Source: Ravibacter sp964562455 (GTDB lineage Bacteria > Bacteroidota > Bacteroidia > Cytophagales > Spirosomataceae). Taken from it: a DNA stretch of 64,000 nt. The notes below the pieces were generated by a model. It saw only the letters and a program-made list of their open reading frames with translations. It was not told the origin of the DNA and made no database searches. Each line of letters begins with the position of its first letter. The stretch's first letter is position 1. Shown here piece by piece: positions 34,665 to 43,184 of the stretch. The translations under genes were made by a program, and so were the position numbers. Where the stretch lies: assembly GCA_964562455.1 (NCBI GenBank), contig CAZLTN010000003.1, positions 1 to 64,000 of the forward strand. The letters run 5' to 3'.

Positions 34665-35597
34665 TCAAACCGGAGCGGAAGCAGTAAAGTACTGATAGCG
34701 AAGCTTTCCGGAAATATCGAAAAATAAATGCATTTTTTGTGTATCGTTTTGAAATATCAGGCGATATCCCTCCTGGTCGCCGAACCTGAAGCGCCGGCAT
34801 GAAAAGCCGCTCAGCGCTGCCGGGGGCGGGTTGCCGGCTATCCACTCCGTGATCTGCGCGGGCAGGTCGTTCCTGGCTATATCTGTGGTATTATTGCTGA
34901 GATCTGAATAAAGGACGACCAGCTTGTCACTCACCTCCAGGATCCCGTCTTTGAACTGAAGCTGGAAAACAGCCCCGTTTCCCTCTTCGGTAACGGTCAC
35001 GCTCTGAAACGAATCCCTGCTGACCGGCAGCTTCAGGATATCCGATGGCAGGTCGTCGAAATCTGTGGATATGAATTGCGAATACGCCCTGGGATGTACA
35101 TTTATGTCTACATATCCGGCTTTACGCGGATCCTGTTTGCTGGTCAGGAGGAATCTTTCCCCTTTTACCACATATACGGTCTGGAACTCCCTGTATCCCG
35201 GGTTTCCCGGATCCTGTACCTGTCTTGTTTCACCAAAGACGCCAGAGGGAAAATCCAGACTCCGGATCAGGTTTTCAATATCTCCGGGAGGAACAGACCC
35301 ATAGCTGCTCAAATGTAGGAGGAGGGTCTTTCGCGATACTGCCAGGTGGTGGATTTTCGATGCACCGTAAGTCACACCCAGCCAGACCTTTCCGGGAACA
35401 ACAGGCGAGAAATTGATTTGCATAGCATCGGGTACACGGCTTTTGACCAGTTGTATGATAGCTTCTGGCGGTGTTTTGGCGAAATCCAGCTGCTGATCTT
35501 CGACCCGGGAGCAGGCGCTTGCGCCAAGCAGGGCAGCAAGGAAAAAAAACTGTATATTTTTTATGGTAAAGTGCCTTGTCTTAAGGAAATACAACAT
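34665..35597 (-). CDS. Hypothetical lipoprotein
   Basis: About 310 residues from MLYFLK at 35597; a Met 7 codons upstream (35618) is an alternative. Signal peptide with lipobox LGASAC (Cys at ~29). The mature protein is a globular, mostly beta protein with readable stretches such as VPGKVWLGVTYGASKIHH, YVDINVHPRAYSQF and LQFKDGILEVSD. I do not recognise the family. The start overlaps the end of the next lipoprotein gene upstream, and the stop is 4 bp before the sigma gene, so it belongs to the ECF operon and may be a sensor or regulated surface component. Confidence 0.72.
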   Translation of the reverse strand: MLYFLKTRHFTIKNIQFFFLAALLGASACSRVEDQQLDFAKTPPEAIIQLVKSRVPDAMQINFSPVVPGKVWLGVTYGASKIHHLAVSRKTLLLHLSSYGSVPPGDIENLIRSLDFPSGVFGETRQVQDPGNPGYREFQTVYVVKGERFLLTSKQDPRKAGYVDINVHPRAYSQFISTDFDDLPSDILKLPVSRDSFQSVTVTEEGNGAVFQLQFKDGILEVSDKLVVLYSDLSNNTTDIARNDLPAQITEWIAGNPPPAALSGFSCRRFRFGDQEGYRLIFQNDTQKMHLFFDISGKLRYQYFTASAPV

Positions 35598-36228
35598 AGC
35601 GGTAAGTGTTTGTCGCATCAGGCTTTACTTCATAAAACCATACCGGCTTGAGATGATATTTATAAACCACAGAGTTGCCGGTTTCCACCTCGAATACCAT
35701 ACCGGAAGGTTTTGTCGACTGTTCTTCCCCCTGGTAGGTGCTGTACATTACGATACTCGACTTATCCAGCACTCCCGAAAAACCGGCAGGGATATCAAGA
35801 TAGCCTGTCGGCGGTCCTGACTCTGCTACCACGGTCTGGCGTGTATCGTCCCATTTATACTTTACGCCGGTCGGTTTGACCGACCGGGGATTAAGCTCAT
35901 AGGTTTCAGCTCCTTCCCTGAATTTCGGGTTTCCGGTCATGGGCTCGGTCGATATGAGATCAATTGCCGTATCATTGAAAGTCAGCAGGATGGATTTTCT
36001 GTAGTCAAAGTATTTGTTATCGAAACCGGGGTCGTTGTCAAGATCGACAACCTCTGAACCGGTCACCCTAAAAACTTTTTCCACACGCCACATCTTCGTT
36101 TTCAAAAGGTTTTCCACATCTGATTTTTCCCAGGTGTCTGTCTCTTCAGGTTCAGGCGCCTGGTGTCTGCAGCCGGCGGCTCCGATAGCAAGGATTCCGG
36201 CAAAAAGGATTAATGCAAGAGATTTCAT
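35581..36228 (-). CDS. Hypothetical lipoprotein
   Basis: 215 residues from the Met at 36228, where a classical lipoprotein signal begins (MKSLALILFAGILAIGAAGC, lipobox Cys20). The open frame runs 80 codons further upstream but that part looks non-coding and lies in the divergent promoter region. The mature part has features of a DUF5004/lipocalin-like small domain: WRVEKVFRVTGSEVVDLDNDPGFDNKYFDY, then strands and a C-terminal YKYHLKPVWFYEVKP. The family call is tentative. It is the first gene of the ECF operon and overlaps the next lipoprotein gene by 17 bp. Confidence 0.75.
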   Translation of the reverse strand: MKSLALILFAGILAIGAAGCRHQAPEPEETDTWEKSDVENLLKTKMWRVEKVFRVTGSEVVDLDNDPGFDNKYFDYRKSILLTFNDTAIDLISTEPMTGNPKFREGAETYELNPRSVKPTGVKYKWDDTRQTVVAESGPPTGYLDIPAGFSGVLDKSSIVMYSTYQGEEQSTKPSGMVFEVETGNSVVYKYHLKPVWFYEVKPDATNTYRYVVFP

Positions 36229-36263
36229 GTGAATTAATATATAATGAGTTATTTCACTTATTA

Positions 36264-36308
36264 GAGACTTAGTCTCGGAACATACTATGGCCCCGGTTTC
36301 AACCGGGG
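36264..36308. other. Two short hairpins in the divergent promoter region
   Basis: GAGAC TTA GTCTC (36264-36276) and CCCCGGT TTCA ACCGGGG (36291-36308) lie 36-80 bp upstream of the first lipoprotein gene of the ECF operon. The second has the look of dispersed GC-rich repeats common in Bacteroidota. Their role is not known. Confidence 0.35.
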
Positions 36309-36423
36309 GATTCTGATAACAGAGACACAACAACCCGGAATTTCCGTTGCACGGCATTGTAAAAAAATGACAGATCATGTCGCCGGTTTTTGAAAAACGC
36401 ACTCTTTTGAGCGGATTCGGTTT

Positions 36424-36431
36424 TATATTTG
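36424..36431 (+). promoter_or_regulatory. Candidate -7 element for the RidA-family gene
   Basis: TATATTTG fits TAnnTTTG. A TTG at 36407-36409 is only 14 bp away, shorter than the usual 17-23 bp. Its position supports the Met at 36459, not the Met at 36429, as the start of the RidA protein. Confidence 0.45.
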
Positions 36432-36458
36432 GAAAATCAAATCCTAACAAAAAAATCA

Positions 36459-36857
36459 ATGACATCACATTTGAAATTAAGACATTCCATTTCCAGCGGC
36501 TCTCCCTGGGAAGATAAAATGGGATATTGCCGGGCGGTGAGAATCGGGAACATAATTGAGGTTTCGGGTACCGTTGCTATCGTAGACGGTGATAAAGTGA
36601 AGGCCGACGACGCCTATGCCCAGACATACAATATTATCGAGCGTATCAGCACAGTCCTGGAAGACCTGGGCGTAGGGCTGAAGGATGTGATCCGTACGCG
36701 TATTTTTACTACGGATATCTCGAAGTTTGATGATATCGCAAAAGCGCACGGCCATTTCTTTTCACAGATCAAACCCGTGACGGGCATTTATGAAATCAAC
36801 GCCCTGGTAGCATCCCAATACCTGGTGGAGATTGAATTCTCTGCTGTTATCGAATAA
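36459..36857 (+). CDS. RidA/YjgF-family protein
   Basis: 132 residues from MTSHLKLRHSISSGSPWEDK. The frame is open 10 codons upstream, but that Met lies in the likely -7 promoter element. Visible family features are GSPWEDKMGYCRAVRIGNIIEVSGTVA, and the conserved C-terminal part LDLKD-like 'VGLKDVIRTRIFTTDIS' and 'YEINALVASQYLVEIEFSAVIE'. RidA proteins hydrolyse reactive enamine/imine intermediates or act as small trimeric binding proteins. The arginine usual in canonical RidA (R105) appears replaced near the end of the 'VTGIYEINAL' region, so this may be a Rid-subfamily member with another role. It is followed 54 bp later by an alcohol dehydrogenase gene. Confidence 0.88.
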   Translation: MTSHLKLRHSISSGSPWEDKMGYCRAVRIGNIIEVSGTVAIVDGDKVKADDAYAQTYNIIERISTVLEDLGVGLKDVIRTRIFTTDISKFDDIAKAHGHFFSQIKPVTGIYEINALVASQYLVEIEFSAVIE

Positions 36858-36910
36858 GAGATCTGCCGTCGGGCAGAGTGTATTTGCGGGAATTTCAAAG
36901 AAGTAACGAT

Positions 36911-37966
36911 ATGAATACCTTTTCAGTCAAAGCATTCGGAACAGAAGCGCCGGAAGCAGATTTAAAGCAGATGAGCATCGAACGTCGCGAAGCAACCGCA
37001 AAGGACGTAGAGATCGATATTTTATATTGCGGCGTGTGCCATTCCGATCTGCACACGGCCAGAAACGAATGGCACCGTACAGTTTACCCTAATGTGCCCG
37101 GGCATGAAATCGTGGGACGGGTAACGAAAACCGGCAATGGAGTCACAAAATTCAAGGTCGGCGACTTCGCTGCTGTGGGTTGTATGGTGGATAGCTGCCG
37201 GGAATGCGGGCAGTGTAAAGACGGAAACGAGCAGTACTGCGAAAAAGGGATGGTAGGTACTTATAACGGCCGTGAAAAATACCTGAACCGGCAAACTTTT
37301 GGCGGTTATTCGGAACGCGTGGTTGTGGATGAAGACTTTGTTTTACGTATACCCGACAACCTGGACCTGGCGGCCACTGCCCCTTTGCTTTGCGCGGGTG
37401 TAACTACCTGGTCTCCCCTGAAACATTGGAAAATAGGGCCTGGACAAAAAGTGGGCATTATAGGCATCGGCGGATTAGGGCATATGGGCGTGAAGCTGGC
37501 AAAAGCGATGGGCGCTAATGTCGTCGTTATTACAACATCGCCTTCCAAAGTTGAAGACGCGCTGCGTTTAGGGGCGGATGAAGTGATTTTGTCAACCAAT
37601 AACGAGCAGATGAGAGCGAACGCAAATACGCTGCATTTTCTATTGGACTGCGTTTCGGCCCAGCACGATGTGAATGCCTACCTGAAACTATTGAAAGTCG
37701 ACGGAACACTGGTCCTGGTCGGGGCGCCGGAACACCCGCTTCCCGTTTCGCCTTTCAGTCTTATTCCGACCCGCAGGAGCTTTGCAGGCTCGACGATCGG
37801 CAGTATCCGGGAAACGCAGGAAATGCTCGATTTTTGCGGCAGGCACAATATCACCGCCGATATCGAGCTCATTTCCATTCAGGACATCAACAATGCCTAT
37901 GAGCGCCTGCTGAAAGGCGATGTTAAATATCGCTTCGTGATCGATATGGCAAGTTTGAAGAATTAA
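36911..37966 (+). CDS. Zinc-dependent NAD(P)-alcohol dehydrogenase (CAD/YahK type)
   Basis: 351 residues from MNTFSVKAFG at 36911; the frame extends 11 codons upstream without family character. Catalytic zinc ligands are in CGVCHSD and PGHEIVG, the structural zinc cysteines in CRECGQCKDGNEQYC, and the nucleotide-binding loop is GIGGLGHMGVKLAKAMG. The GTYNG stretch and length match the cinnamyl-alcohol-dehydrogenase-like YahK/AdhC family, which reduces broad aldehydes with NADPH. Physiological substrate unknown. It is co-oriented with the RidA gene and converges on the Dyp peroxidase with a 4-bp gap. Confidence 0.93.
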   Translation: MNTFSVKAFGTEAPEADLKQMSIERREATAKDVEIDILYCGVCHSDLHTARNEWHRTVYPNVPGHEIVGRVTKTGNGVTKFKVGDFAAVGCMVDSCRECGQCKDGNEQYCEKGMVGTYNGREKYLNRQTFGGYSERVVVDEDFVLRIPDNLDLAATAPLLCAGVTTWSPLKHWKIGPGQKVGIIGIGGLGHMGVKLAKAMGANVVVITTSPSKVEDALRLGADEVILSTNNEQMRANANTLHFLLDCVSAQHDVNAYLKLLKVDGTLVLVGAPEHPLPVSPFSLIPTRRSFAGSTIGSIRETQEMLDFCGRHNITADIELISIQDINNAYERLLKGDVKYRFVIDMASLKN

Positions 37967-37970
37967 CCTT

Positions 37971-38900
37971 TTATCCCGCAAAATCCTTCAGCATATCGAT
38001 AGAGGGGCAAAAGAACAAAGCCCCTGTTTTGGCGGTGCTGAAGTCCAGGATCCGGTCGTAATTTCCTTCGGGTTCGCCGAGGAACATCCTGGTAAGCATT
38101 TTGATCACAGTCGAGAATGTACTTGCGTAGGCAATAAAGTAAGTTCCCATTTCATTGCCGGCTATATTGCCGAACGGCATATTGTCGCGGACGATTTTCA
38201 GGTCGTCACCTACGTTGGCCAGGGCGGAGTGTGAGTTTGAAGGCTTAACGTCATCAGGCATTTCAATATCGTTGGTTTTGCTTCGCCCGAAGACTTTTTC
38301 CTGTTCCCCTACAGGCAATGCTTTCCAGGCCGCCAGGTCGTGTATATATTTCTGAATGAAAAGGTAGCTTCCGCCTTTATAGTGCTCATCTTCGTCGCCT
38401 ATGATGCCGAAGAAAGCCCTGTCAATGCCTTGAGGGTTTTCAGTGCCGTCTACAAATCCCAGGATACTTCTTCCGTCCCAATACCTGAATCCGTGGACTT
38501 CGTCGATGCAATCTGCCGCCGCCGTTAGTACGCCGGCAATATCGGCAGCCATATCGATGCAATAGCTCTTGTCGTCCGCCCGGATGTGGAAGTGCAGGTC
38601 CCCGGATGTAGCGACCGCCGTATGCTTTTGTCCCCGGATAGGCTCAAATTCAACCAGTTCAGCAGGGAGAGGCCGTGGCAGGTACAGTTTATTCCACGCC
38701 TGGTAGCCTATCCCCATGACTACACTCGCCCTTGAAAAAGCGGAAGTGCGTACCTGCGCAGAATTGTTAAGATTGACTACCAACGCGCAGATACGTTGGA
38801 AAACAGGTTTTATATCAGTACCCGCCCTGAAATTCCAAACCATGAAAATAGTATTGCTGTTGGGGTAATCCAGCACATTCTGGGCGTTCACTTGCTTCAT
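37971..38900 (-). CDS. Dyp-type heme peroxidase
   Basis: 309 residues. The family GxxDG motif is seen as GFVDG at 148-152, and the proximal His is likely in the SNSHSALANVG stretch (~224). Length and lack of a Tat signal point to a cytoplasmic class B-like (YfeX/DypB) enzyme. It uses H2O2 to oxidise dyes, phenols or metal ions, and some members are encapsulin cargo. No encapsulin gene is visible here. Single gene, convergent with the alcohol dehydrogenase. Confidence 0.93.
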   Translation of the reverse strand: MKQVNAQNVLDYPNSNTIFMVWNFRAGTDIKPVFQRICALVVNLNNSAQVRTSAFSRASVVMGIGYQAWNKLYLPRPLPAELVEFEPIRGQKHTAVATSGDLHFHIRADDKSYCIDMAADIAGVLTAAADCIDEVHGFRYWDGRSILGFVDGTENPQGIDRAFFGIIGDEDEHYKGGSYLFIQKYIHDLAAWKALPVGEQEKVFGRSKTNDIEMPDDVKPSNSHSALANVGDDLKIVRDNMPFGNIAGNEMGTYFIAYASTFSTVIKMLTRMFLGEPEGNYDRILDFSTAKTGALFFCPSIDMLKDFAG

Positions 38901-39088
38901 AAAATACGGAGATGATCTGTCACCGGCAAATTTAGTGAATTGCCGGTGATCTCAGCTATTTGCGCTTATTCGAAATAAATCCGGATAAGAGAGAGGTAAC
39001 GGTACATCGGGCATGAACGTTTTTCAGGATGGGAGAGAGGATCGAAAAACTTTCTAGTTTTGTAATGATTACGAAATACGCCGGTTTT

Positions 39089-40525
39089 ATGAAAGGGTCA
39101 CGGGCATTGCCCTACTTGTTTTTGCTTAGTTTCTTCTGTTCGGGTCAATCCGTGCAAAAGATGCCGTCACAGCCGAATTTTGTTTTATTCATAGCAGACG
39201 ACTTAGGCGTAAGGGATATCAGCCCTTACGGTAATACGATCGTACAAACGCCTCATTTGCAGCGCCTGGCGCAGGAGTCGCTAATTTTTAACAAGGCATT
39301 TGCCGCATCTCCGACCTGCGGCCCTTCCCGGAGCTCCCTGTTTACGGGCCTGATGCCTTTGCGCCACGGGGCACACGGCAACCATTCGGGTGTCAAAAGC
39401 GGTACGCGTTCGGTAGCACACTACCTTTCTGCGCTGGGTTATAGGGTAGCCATTGCCGGAAAGCTTCACGTAGGACCGGAAGATGTATTTCCTTTTGAAC
39501 GTATACCCGGCACCAATGTCCGCGAACCCGGGTATGAAAAAATACCCGGCCTCTATCACGACCTGAATGTGGAGCCGGTTGACAAATGGCTGGCCAACAG
39601 GGAAAAGGAGCGGCCATTTGTGCTTATTGTAGCCGATCACAGCCCGCACGTCATCTGGCCGGAAAAACCCGCCTACCGTCAGGAGGATGTTGACATCCCT
39701 CCGGTTCATATTGATACCCCGGAAACCCGGAAGGCCAGGGCGAGATATTATACGGACGTTACCAAGATGGATGCCAACGTCGGCAAGGTATTGGATATAC
39801 TGCACCGCCATGACCTTGAAAAAAATACGGTGTTTATGTTTACTTCCGATCAGGGGCCTCAATGGGCATTCGGTAAATGGAACGTATACGATTACGGCGT
39901 CCAGGTCCCTCTGATGGTCCGATGGCCCGGTCATATTACAGGGGCAGCATCGGCTCAGGCGCTTGTTTCACATGTCGACATCCTGCCTACGATGATAGAG
40001 ATTGCCGGGGGGATGAATTTTCCGGAAATGGATGGCACGAGCTTTCTGCCGGTTTTGAATAATCCGTCGCTGAAGCACAGGGAAATACTGTTCGCCTCCC
40101 ATACCGGCGACAGGCAGATGAACCGTACTCCTATGCGTATGGTACGTACTGACCGGTATAAATACATTCTTAACCTGGCCCCTGACGAAATCTACAACAC
40201 GCATATGAATCTTGCGAAAGGCCATGACGGAGGGCGCGAATACTGGCCGTCGTGGCTGACCGGATCTTTTCGCAATGCTCACGCTGCGTCCGTTTTATGG
40301 AGATATCACCACCGGCCGGCAGAAGAACTGTACGATACACAGAATGACCCCTGGGAACAGCATAATCTCGCAGCAGATGAAAACTACCGTCCTATGCTGG
40401 AACGATTGAGGAAACACCTGACCGGGTGGCGGGCAGAGCAGGGCGATGACAAGACTGCTGGTCCTGAAGATCACGGGCCTCCCGCGCCGTTGCGGCAGCC
40501 GGTGGCTCCGTATGTTTTTGAATAG
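39089..40525 (+). CDS. Secreted sulfatase (N-sulfoglucosamine/heparan-type)
   Basis: 478 residues from MKGSRALPYLFLLSFFCSGQS at 39089, a clean signal peptide. Earlier Mets (39065, 39029) lie on or near a possible TAGTTTTG -7 element at 39055-39062. The start of the domain is NFVLFIADDLGVRDISPYG (metal Asp pair), and the sulfatase signature CGPSRSSLFTG carries the Cys that is converted to formylglycine. Later metal and substrate residues are in GKLHVG, DHSPHV, TSDQGPQWAFGKWN. The family removes sulfate from sulfated glycans or aryl sulfates in the periplasm. A maturase (FGE or anSME) must be encoded elsewhere. Confidence 0.92.
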   Translation: MKGSRALPYLFLLSFFCSGQSVQKMPSQPNFVLFIADDLGVRDISPYGNTIVQTPHLQRLAQESLIFNKAFAASPTCGPSRSSLFTGLMPLRHGAHGNHSGVKSGTRSVAHYLSALGYRVAIAGKLHVGPEDVFPFERIPGTNVREPGYEKIPGLYHDLNVEPVDKWLANREKERPFVLIVADHSPHVIWPEKPAYRQEDVDIPPVHIDTPETRKARARYYTDVTKMDANVGKVLDILHRHDLEKNTVFMFTSDQGPQWAFGKWNVYDYGVQVPLMVRWPGHITGAASAQALVSHVDILPTMIEIAGGMNFPEMDGTSFLPVLNNPSLKHREILFASHTGDRQMNRTPMRMVRTDRYKYILNLAPDEIYNTHMNLAKGHDGGREYWPSWLTGSFRNAHAASVLWRYHHRPAEELYDTQNDPWEQHNLAADENYRPMLERLRKHLTGWRAEQGDDKTAGPEDHGPPAPLRQPVAPYVFE

Positions 40526-40548
40526 GAATACGACCTGATAACCCGATC

Positions 40549-41031
40549 ATGGAAAATAACCTGGCTGATGCTATCCGCTTTGAGTCGGTAATCATGAGAT
40601 ATCAAGGTTTCCGGGGACATTATATAGATGTACCGGCGGAGGTTTCCCGGCATTTTTCGAGCCCGCGTAATCTCAGGCTGCTTTGCTCTATCGAAGGCGA
40701 AGAGGAATTTCATTGTGCGTTGCGACCAAAAGGGAGCGGTGACTTTGAGATCAGTGTCGGCACGCCTGTACGTAAGGCCGGAAAACTCCGGCTAGGGCAA
40801 AAAGTAGCAGTATCGCTTCGTCCAGACCATAGTACTTACGGACGCCCTATGCCGGAAGAACTGGCTGAGCTATTGGCTATTGACGAGGAAGGAGACAAGT
40901 TGTTCCATGCTGCCAAGCCCGGTACTCAAAGGGACATTCTCTACTATATCAACAATGGCAGAACCGTTCAAACGCGTATCGACCGGGCCATCCTGATGAT
41001 CGGCAGGTTAAAGAACAAAGGATTCTCCTGA
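40549..41031 (+). CDS. YdeI/OmdA-like DUF1905 protein
   Basis: 160 residues. The N-terminal ~95 residues match DUF1905 (FESVIMRYQGFRGHYIDVPAEVSRHF, GDFEISVGTPVRKAGKLRLGQKVAVSL), followed by the bacteriocin-protection YdeI/OmpD-associated C-terminal helical region (LLAIDEEGDKLFHAAKPGTQRDILYYINNGRTVQTRIDRAILMIGRLK). It is cytoplasmic with no signal peptide. Biochemical role unknown; YdeI homologues are linked to resistance to some antimicrobial peptides. It is 23 bp after the sulfatase stop and may be co-transcribed by chance. Confidence 0.85.
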   Translation: MENNLADAIRFESVIMRYQGFRGHYIDVPAEVSRHFSSPRNLRLLCSIEGEEEFHCALRPKGSGDFEISVGTPVRKAGKLRLGQKVAVSLRPDHSTYGRPMPEELAELLAIDEEGDKLFHAAKPGTQRDILYYINNGRTVQTRIDRAILMIGRLKNKGFS

Positions 41032-41061
41032 CGCTGCCCCGCGCTTTAGACAACGCCTCGT

Positions 41062-41565
41062 TCACCCTATTCTTTTTCCCAATATCTTCAGGCTTTTTTC
41101 TTCCCCGTCCAGCATCGCTACGTCGGGGAGGGTTCCCCAGTTTTCAAAGCCTGAATTCCTGAACAATCTCAGGCTAGGTTCGTTGTGAGAAAAGATAAAT
41201 CCCAGCAGGGTCCCTACTCCCAGCCCTCCAGCATTGTCAATACTATACTGAAGGGCCTGTTTGCCTAAGCCTATACCCCTGTACCTTTCATCGAGATAAA
41301 TGCTCACTTCCACCGTAGCGTCATATGCCGGTCTCCCATAAAAGGACTGAAGGCTGACCCAGCCCATAATTTCCTTTTCATCGTTTTCCATGACCCAAAG
41401 AGGTCTTTTCTCCGGGTTATGCGCATCAAACCACTTTCGTCTGCTGTCGACAGAAACCGTTTCCGTATCGGCGGTAACTATCCTTGACCCGATCGTCGAA
41501 TTATATATTTCAACAATCCGCGGCAAATCTGCTGCTACTGCATTCCTGAAGTGTACCTTTTTCAT
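41062..41565 (-). CDS. GNAT-family N-acetyltransferase (Pat/phosphinothricin-acetyltransferase-like)
   Basis: 167 residues. The sequence opens VHFRNAVAADLPRIVEIYNSTI, and the acetyl-CoA loop RYRGIGLGKQAL (Q/R-x-x-G-x-G/A) is intact. GFIFSHNEPSLRLFRNSGFENWGTLPDVAMLDG is typical of the phosphinothricin/methionine sulfoximine acetyltransferase subgroup. It transfers an acetyl group to the amine of a small molecule. The substrate is unknown. A TAAATTTG element (minus strand, 41573-41580) lies directly upstream, with a TTG only 14 bp further. Confidence 0.9.
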   Translation of the reverse strand: MKKVHFRNAVAADLPRIVEIYNSTIGSRIVTADTETVSVDSRRKWFDAHNPEKRPLWVMENDEKEIMGWVSLQSFYGRPAYDATVEVSIYLDERYRGIGLGKQALQYSIDNAGGLGVGTLLGFIFSHNEPSLRLFRNSGFENWGTLPDVAMLDGEEKSLKILGKRIG

Positions 41566-41694
41566 CTAAGCACAAATTTAAACCACAAAGTATGCAAAGC
41601 TTTAAAAACCGGTTGTATAGTTTGAAAACGTTGTCGCTGATCGGATACTTTGCGAACTTTTGCGCTTAAGAAACTCTGAAGGGAGCTTAGGTTA

Positions 41695-41838
41695 TCATAG
41701 CTTGATAAAATGCCGGAGGCACCAATCGCAACGGTAATACCTGGTTGGAACAATCATCATTCTCAGCCAGAAAGGACGACGAACTCTGTTTACTGTTGTA
41801 GAGCCACAGTAAGGGCACTTTTTAGAACGGGAAATCAT
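41695..41838 (-). CDS. Small zinc-ribbon protein (47 aa)
   Basis: A 47-codon frame starting ATG at 41838: two CxxC knuckles (CPYCG at 8-12 and CDWC at 37-40) with a basic, aromatic middle (VRRPFWLRMM). This is a plausible zinc-ribbon mini-protein; such proteins with CPYC...YYxCxxC spacing are widespread in Cytophagales, but I cannot name a function. A TATCTTTG -7 element at 41873-41880 lies 35 bp upstream. The stop is at 41695. Its small size means automatic callers may miss it. Confidence 0.7.
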   Translation of the reverse strand: MISRSKKCPYCGSTTVNRVRRPFWLRMMIVPTRYYRCDWCLRHFIKL

Positions 41839-41872
41839 AACGTAACTTTAAAGAAGAGGGTACTAAGTGCTG

Positions 41873-41880
41873 CAAAGATA
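41873..41880 (-). promoter_or_regulatory. -7 element for the zinc-ribbon gene
   Basis: TATCTTTG on the minus strand fits TAnnTTTG. It gives a leader of ~30 nt to the 47-residue gene. No TTG is found at 17-23 bp, so the -33 box is weak or absent. Confidence 0.45.
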
Positions 41881-41968
41881 ACAAGAAGGACTTAGTTATG
41901 CTTGCTTTTGGCCGCAAAAGTGCTTTCTGACGTTACAGACCGGGTTTTGGGTTAAGCATAATAGCCTT

Positions 41969-42358
41969 TTACTGAGGGAGTAATCCCCCGTTAGCTATAT
42001 TGCTGCCGGTAGGGGCAGGCTTTTCAAATTGAAAAATCTGCTGCATCAGGATCCATTTTTCCCCGTCTTTCGCCCAGGGCAGCGGTAGCTGAAACTTCCA
42101 CATGAGCCGTTCCCACTCCTGTACGTAGGGGTTGGATGCGTCCAGGAGGCGTTTATTCTCGAACGTGAATGCATCTTCGGTTTCGAGGATCATAAACATA
42201 CGGTTGCCGGTCCTGTAAATCTGCAGGTCGAGGATTCCCGAATCCAGGTCGTTTTGCCGCACTTCCGGCCATCCTTTTCCTTTGGCGTGCCAGTTTTCAT
42301 ATTCGGCGATAAGCTGAGGGTCGTCGACTAAATCGAGGGCCAGGCAAAATCGTTGCAT
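41969..42358 (-). CDS. L-rhamnose/L-fucose mutarotase-family protein (RhaM-like)
   Basis: 129 residues from MQRFCLALDLVDD at 42358; the longer frame runs into the neighbouring epimerase gene. The protein has the dimeric alpha+beta barrel pattern of RhaM: LIAEYENWHAKGKGWPEVRQNDLDSGILDLQIYRTGNRMFMILETEDAF, with the His and Trp that bind sugar. Mutarotases interconvert alpha and beta anomers of 6-deoxy sugars. It is the last gene of a four-gene minus-strand operon (AKR, Zn-dehydrogenase, epimerase, mutarotase), starting 4 bp after the epimerase stop, which suggests a role in uptake and oxidation of an L-fucose/L-galactose/L-rhamnose-type sugar. Confidence 0.85.
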   Translation of the reverse strand: MQRFCLALDLVDDPQLIAEYENWHAKGKGWPEVRQNDLDSGILDLQIYRTGNRMFMILETEDAFTFENKRLLDASNPYVQEWERLMWKFQLPLPWAKDGEKWILMQQIFQFEKPAPTGSNIANGGLLPQ

Positions 42359-42362
42359 AGTA

Positions 42363-43184
42363 TTAAGGAATAGTTTTAAAATAGGTTTTGAAAGCCCTGA
42401 TCGTCTGTTCGGCTGCGGCGTCGGGAGTAGGGTAGGGAAATGCTTCGGCGGAAATATAGCCGTCATAACCGGTTTCTTTCAGGACATCGGCTATTTCCTT
42501 TATTGGCGTATGTCCCAGACCCGCCGGCCGCCGGTTGCTATCGGCCAGGTGGACGTGCCCTATATAAGGCCTGGCCGAACGAAGGCTTTCCATAACTGAC
42601 GCTTCTTCGATGTTCATATGAAAAAGATCGGCCAACAGGAAAACATTCCCGGTAGCGAGCGTCTTTATCAGTTCAACTCCCGTTCCGAGATGGTTGATCA
42701 GGTTGGTTTCGTAGCGGTTCAGAGGCTCGTAAATAAGCCTTACATCCAGGGCAGCAGCTTTCTCACCGAGGATATTCAGACCTTCGGCCAGCCATGCAAG
42801 CGCGTGTTCCCTGCTTGTTCCCGGCTGGACATTTCCCTGCATAGAGCCGATAATGGCCGGAGCTTTAAAGGCTGCTCCGAATGAAATCATCTCACTGATG
42901 AAATCCACTGCTTTTGACCTTATTGCGGGATCTGGATCTGTCAGCGTCAGTCCGTGTACTACTTTGCCGGCCCCGGTACCCACTGCCGAAACAGCAAGCC
43001 CAAGCTTGTCCAGCAATTTTGCCAGCTCCGCAACATCGACCGCGCCGCCCGATCCTGTAAAGAGCTCTACTGCATCGAAACCGAGGTCTGCGGCCTTTTC
43101 CAGACTACCCCTGAGATCGTCCCAGTATATCCACGGCCCGCTCCTGACAGAAGGTACAAGGGCAATTGTCACAGACGACTTCAT
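42363..43184 (-). CDS. Sugar-phosphate isomerase/epimerase (TIM barrel, tagatose-3-epimerase-like)
   Basis: 273 residues. A TIM-barrel (AP endonuclease family 2) protein with the metal-ligand pattern of ketose 3-epimerases: Glu in IYEPLNRYET, Asp/His in LLADLFHMNIEE, His in GHVHLADSNRR, and Glu in GYISAEAFPYP. Such enzymes epimerise ketoses at C3 or isomerise hydroxypyruvate/2-keto acids with a divalent metal. It overlaps the dehydrogenase gene by 4 bp on its 5' side. The substrate is unknown, but the partners suggest a keto-sugar made by one of the dehydrogenases. Confidence 0.85.
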   Translation of the reverse strand: MKSSVTIALVPSVRSGPWIYWDDLRGSLEKAADLGFDAVELFTGSGGAVDVAELAKLLDKLGLAVSAVGTGAGKVVHGLTLTDPDPAIRSKAVDFISEMISFGAAFKAPAIIGSMQGNVQPGTSREHALAWLAEGLNILGEKAAALDVRLIYEPLNRYETNLINHLGTGVELIKTLATGNVFLLADLFHMNIEEASVMESLRSARPYIGHVHLADSNRRPAGLGHTPIKEIADVLKETGYDGYISAEAFPYPTPDAAAEQTIRAFKTYFKTIP

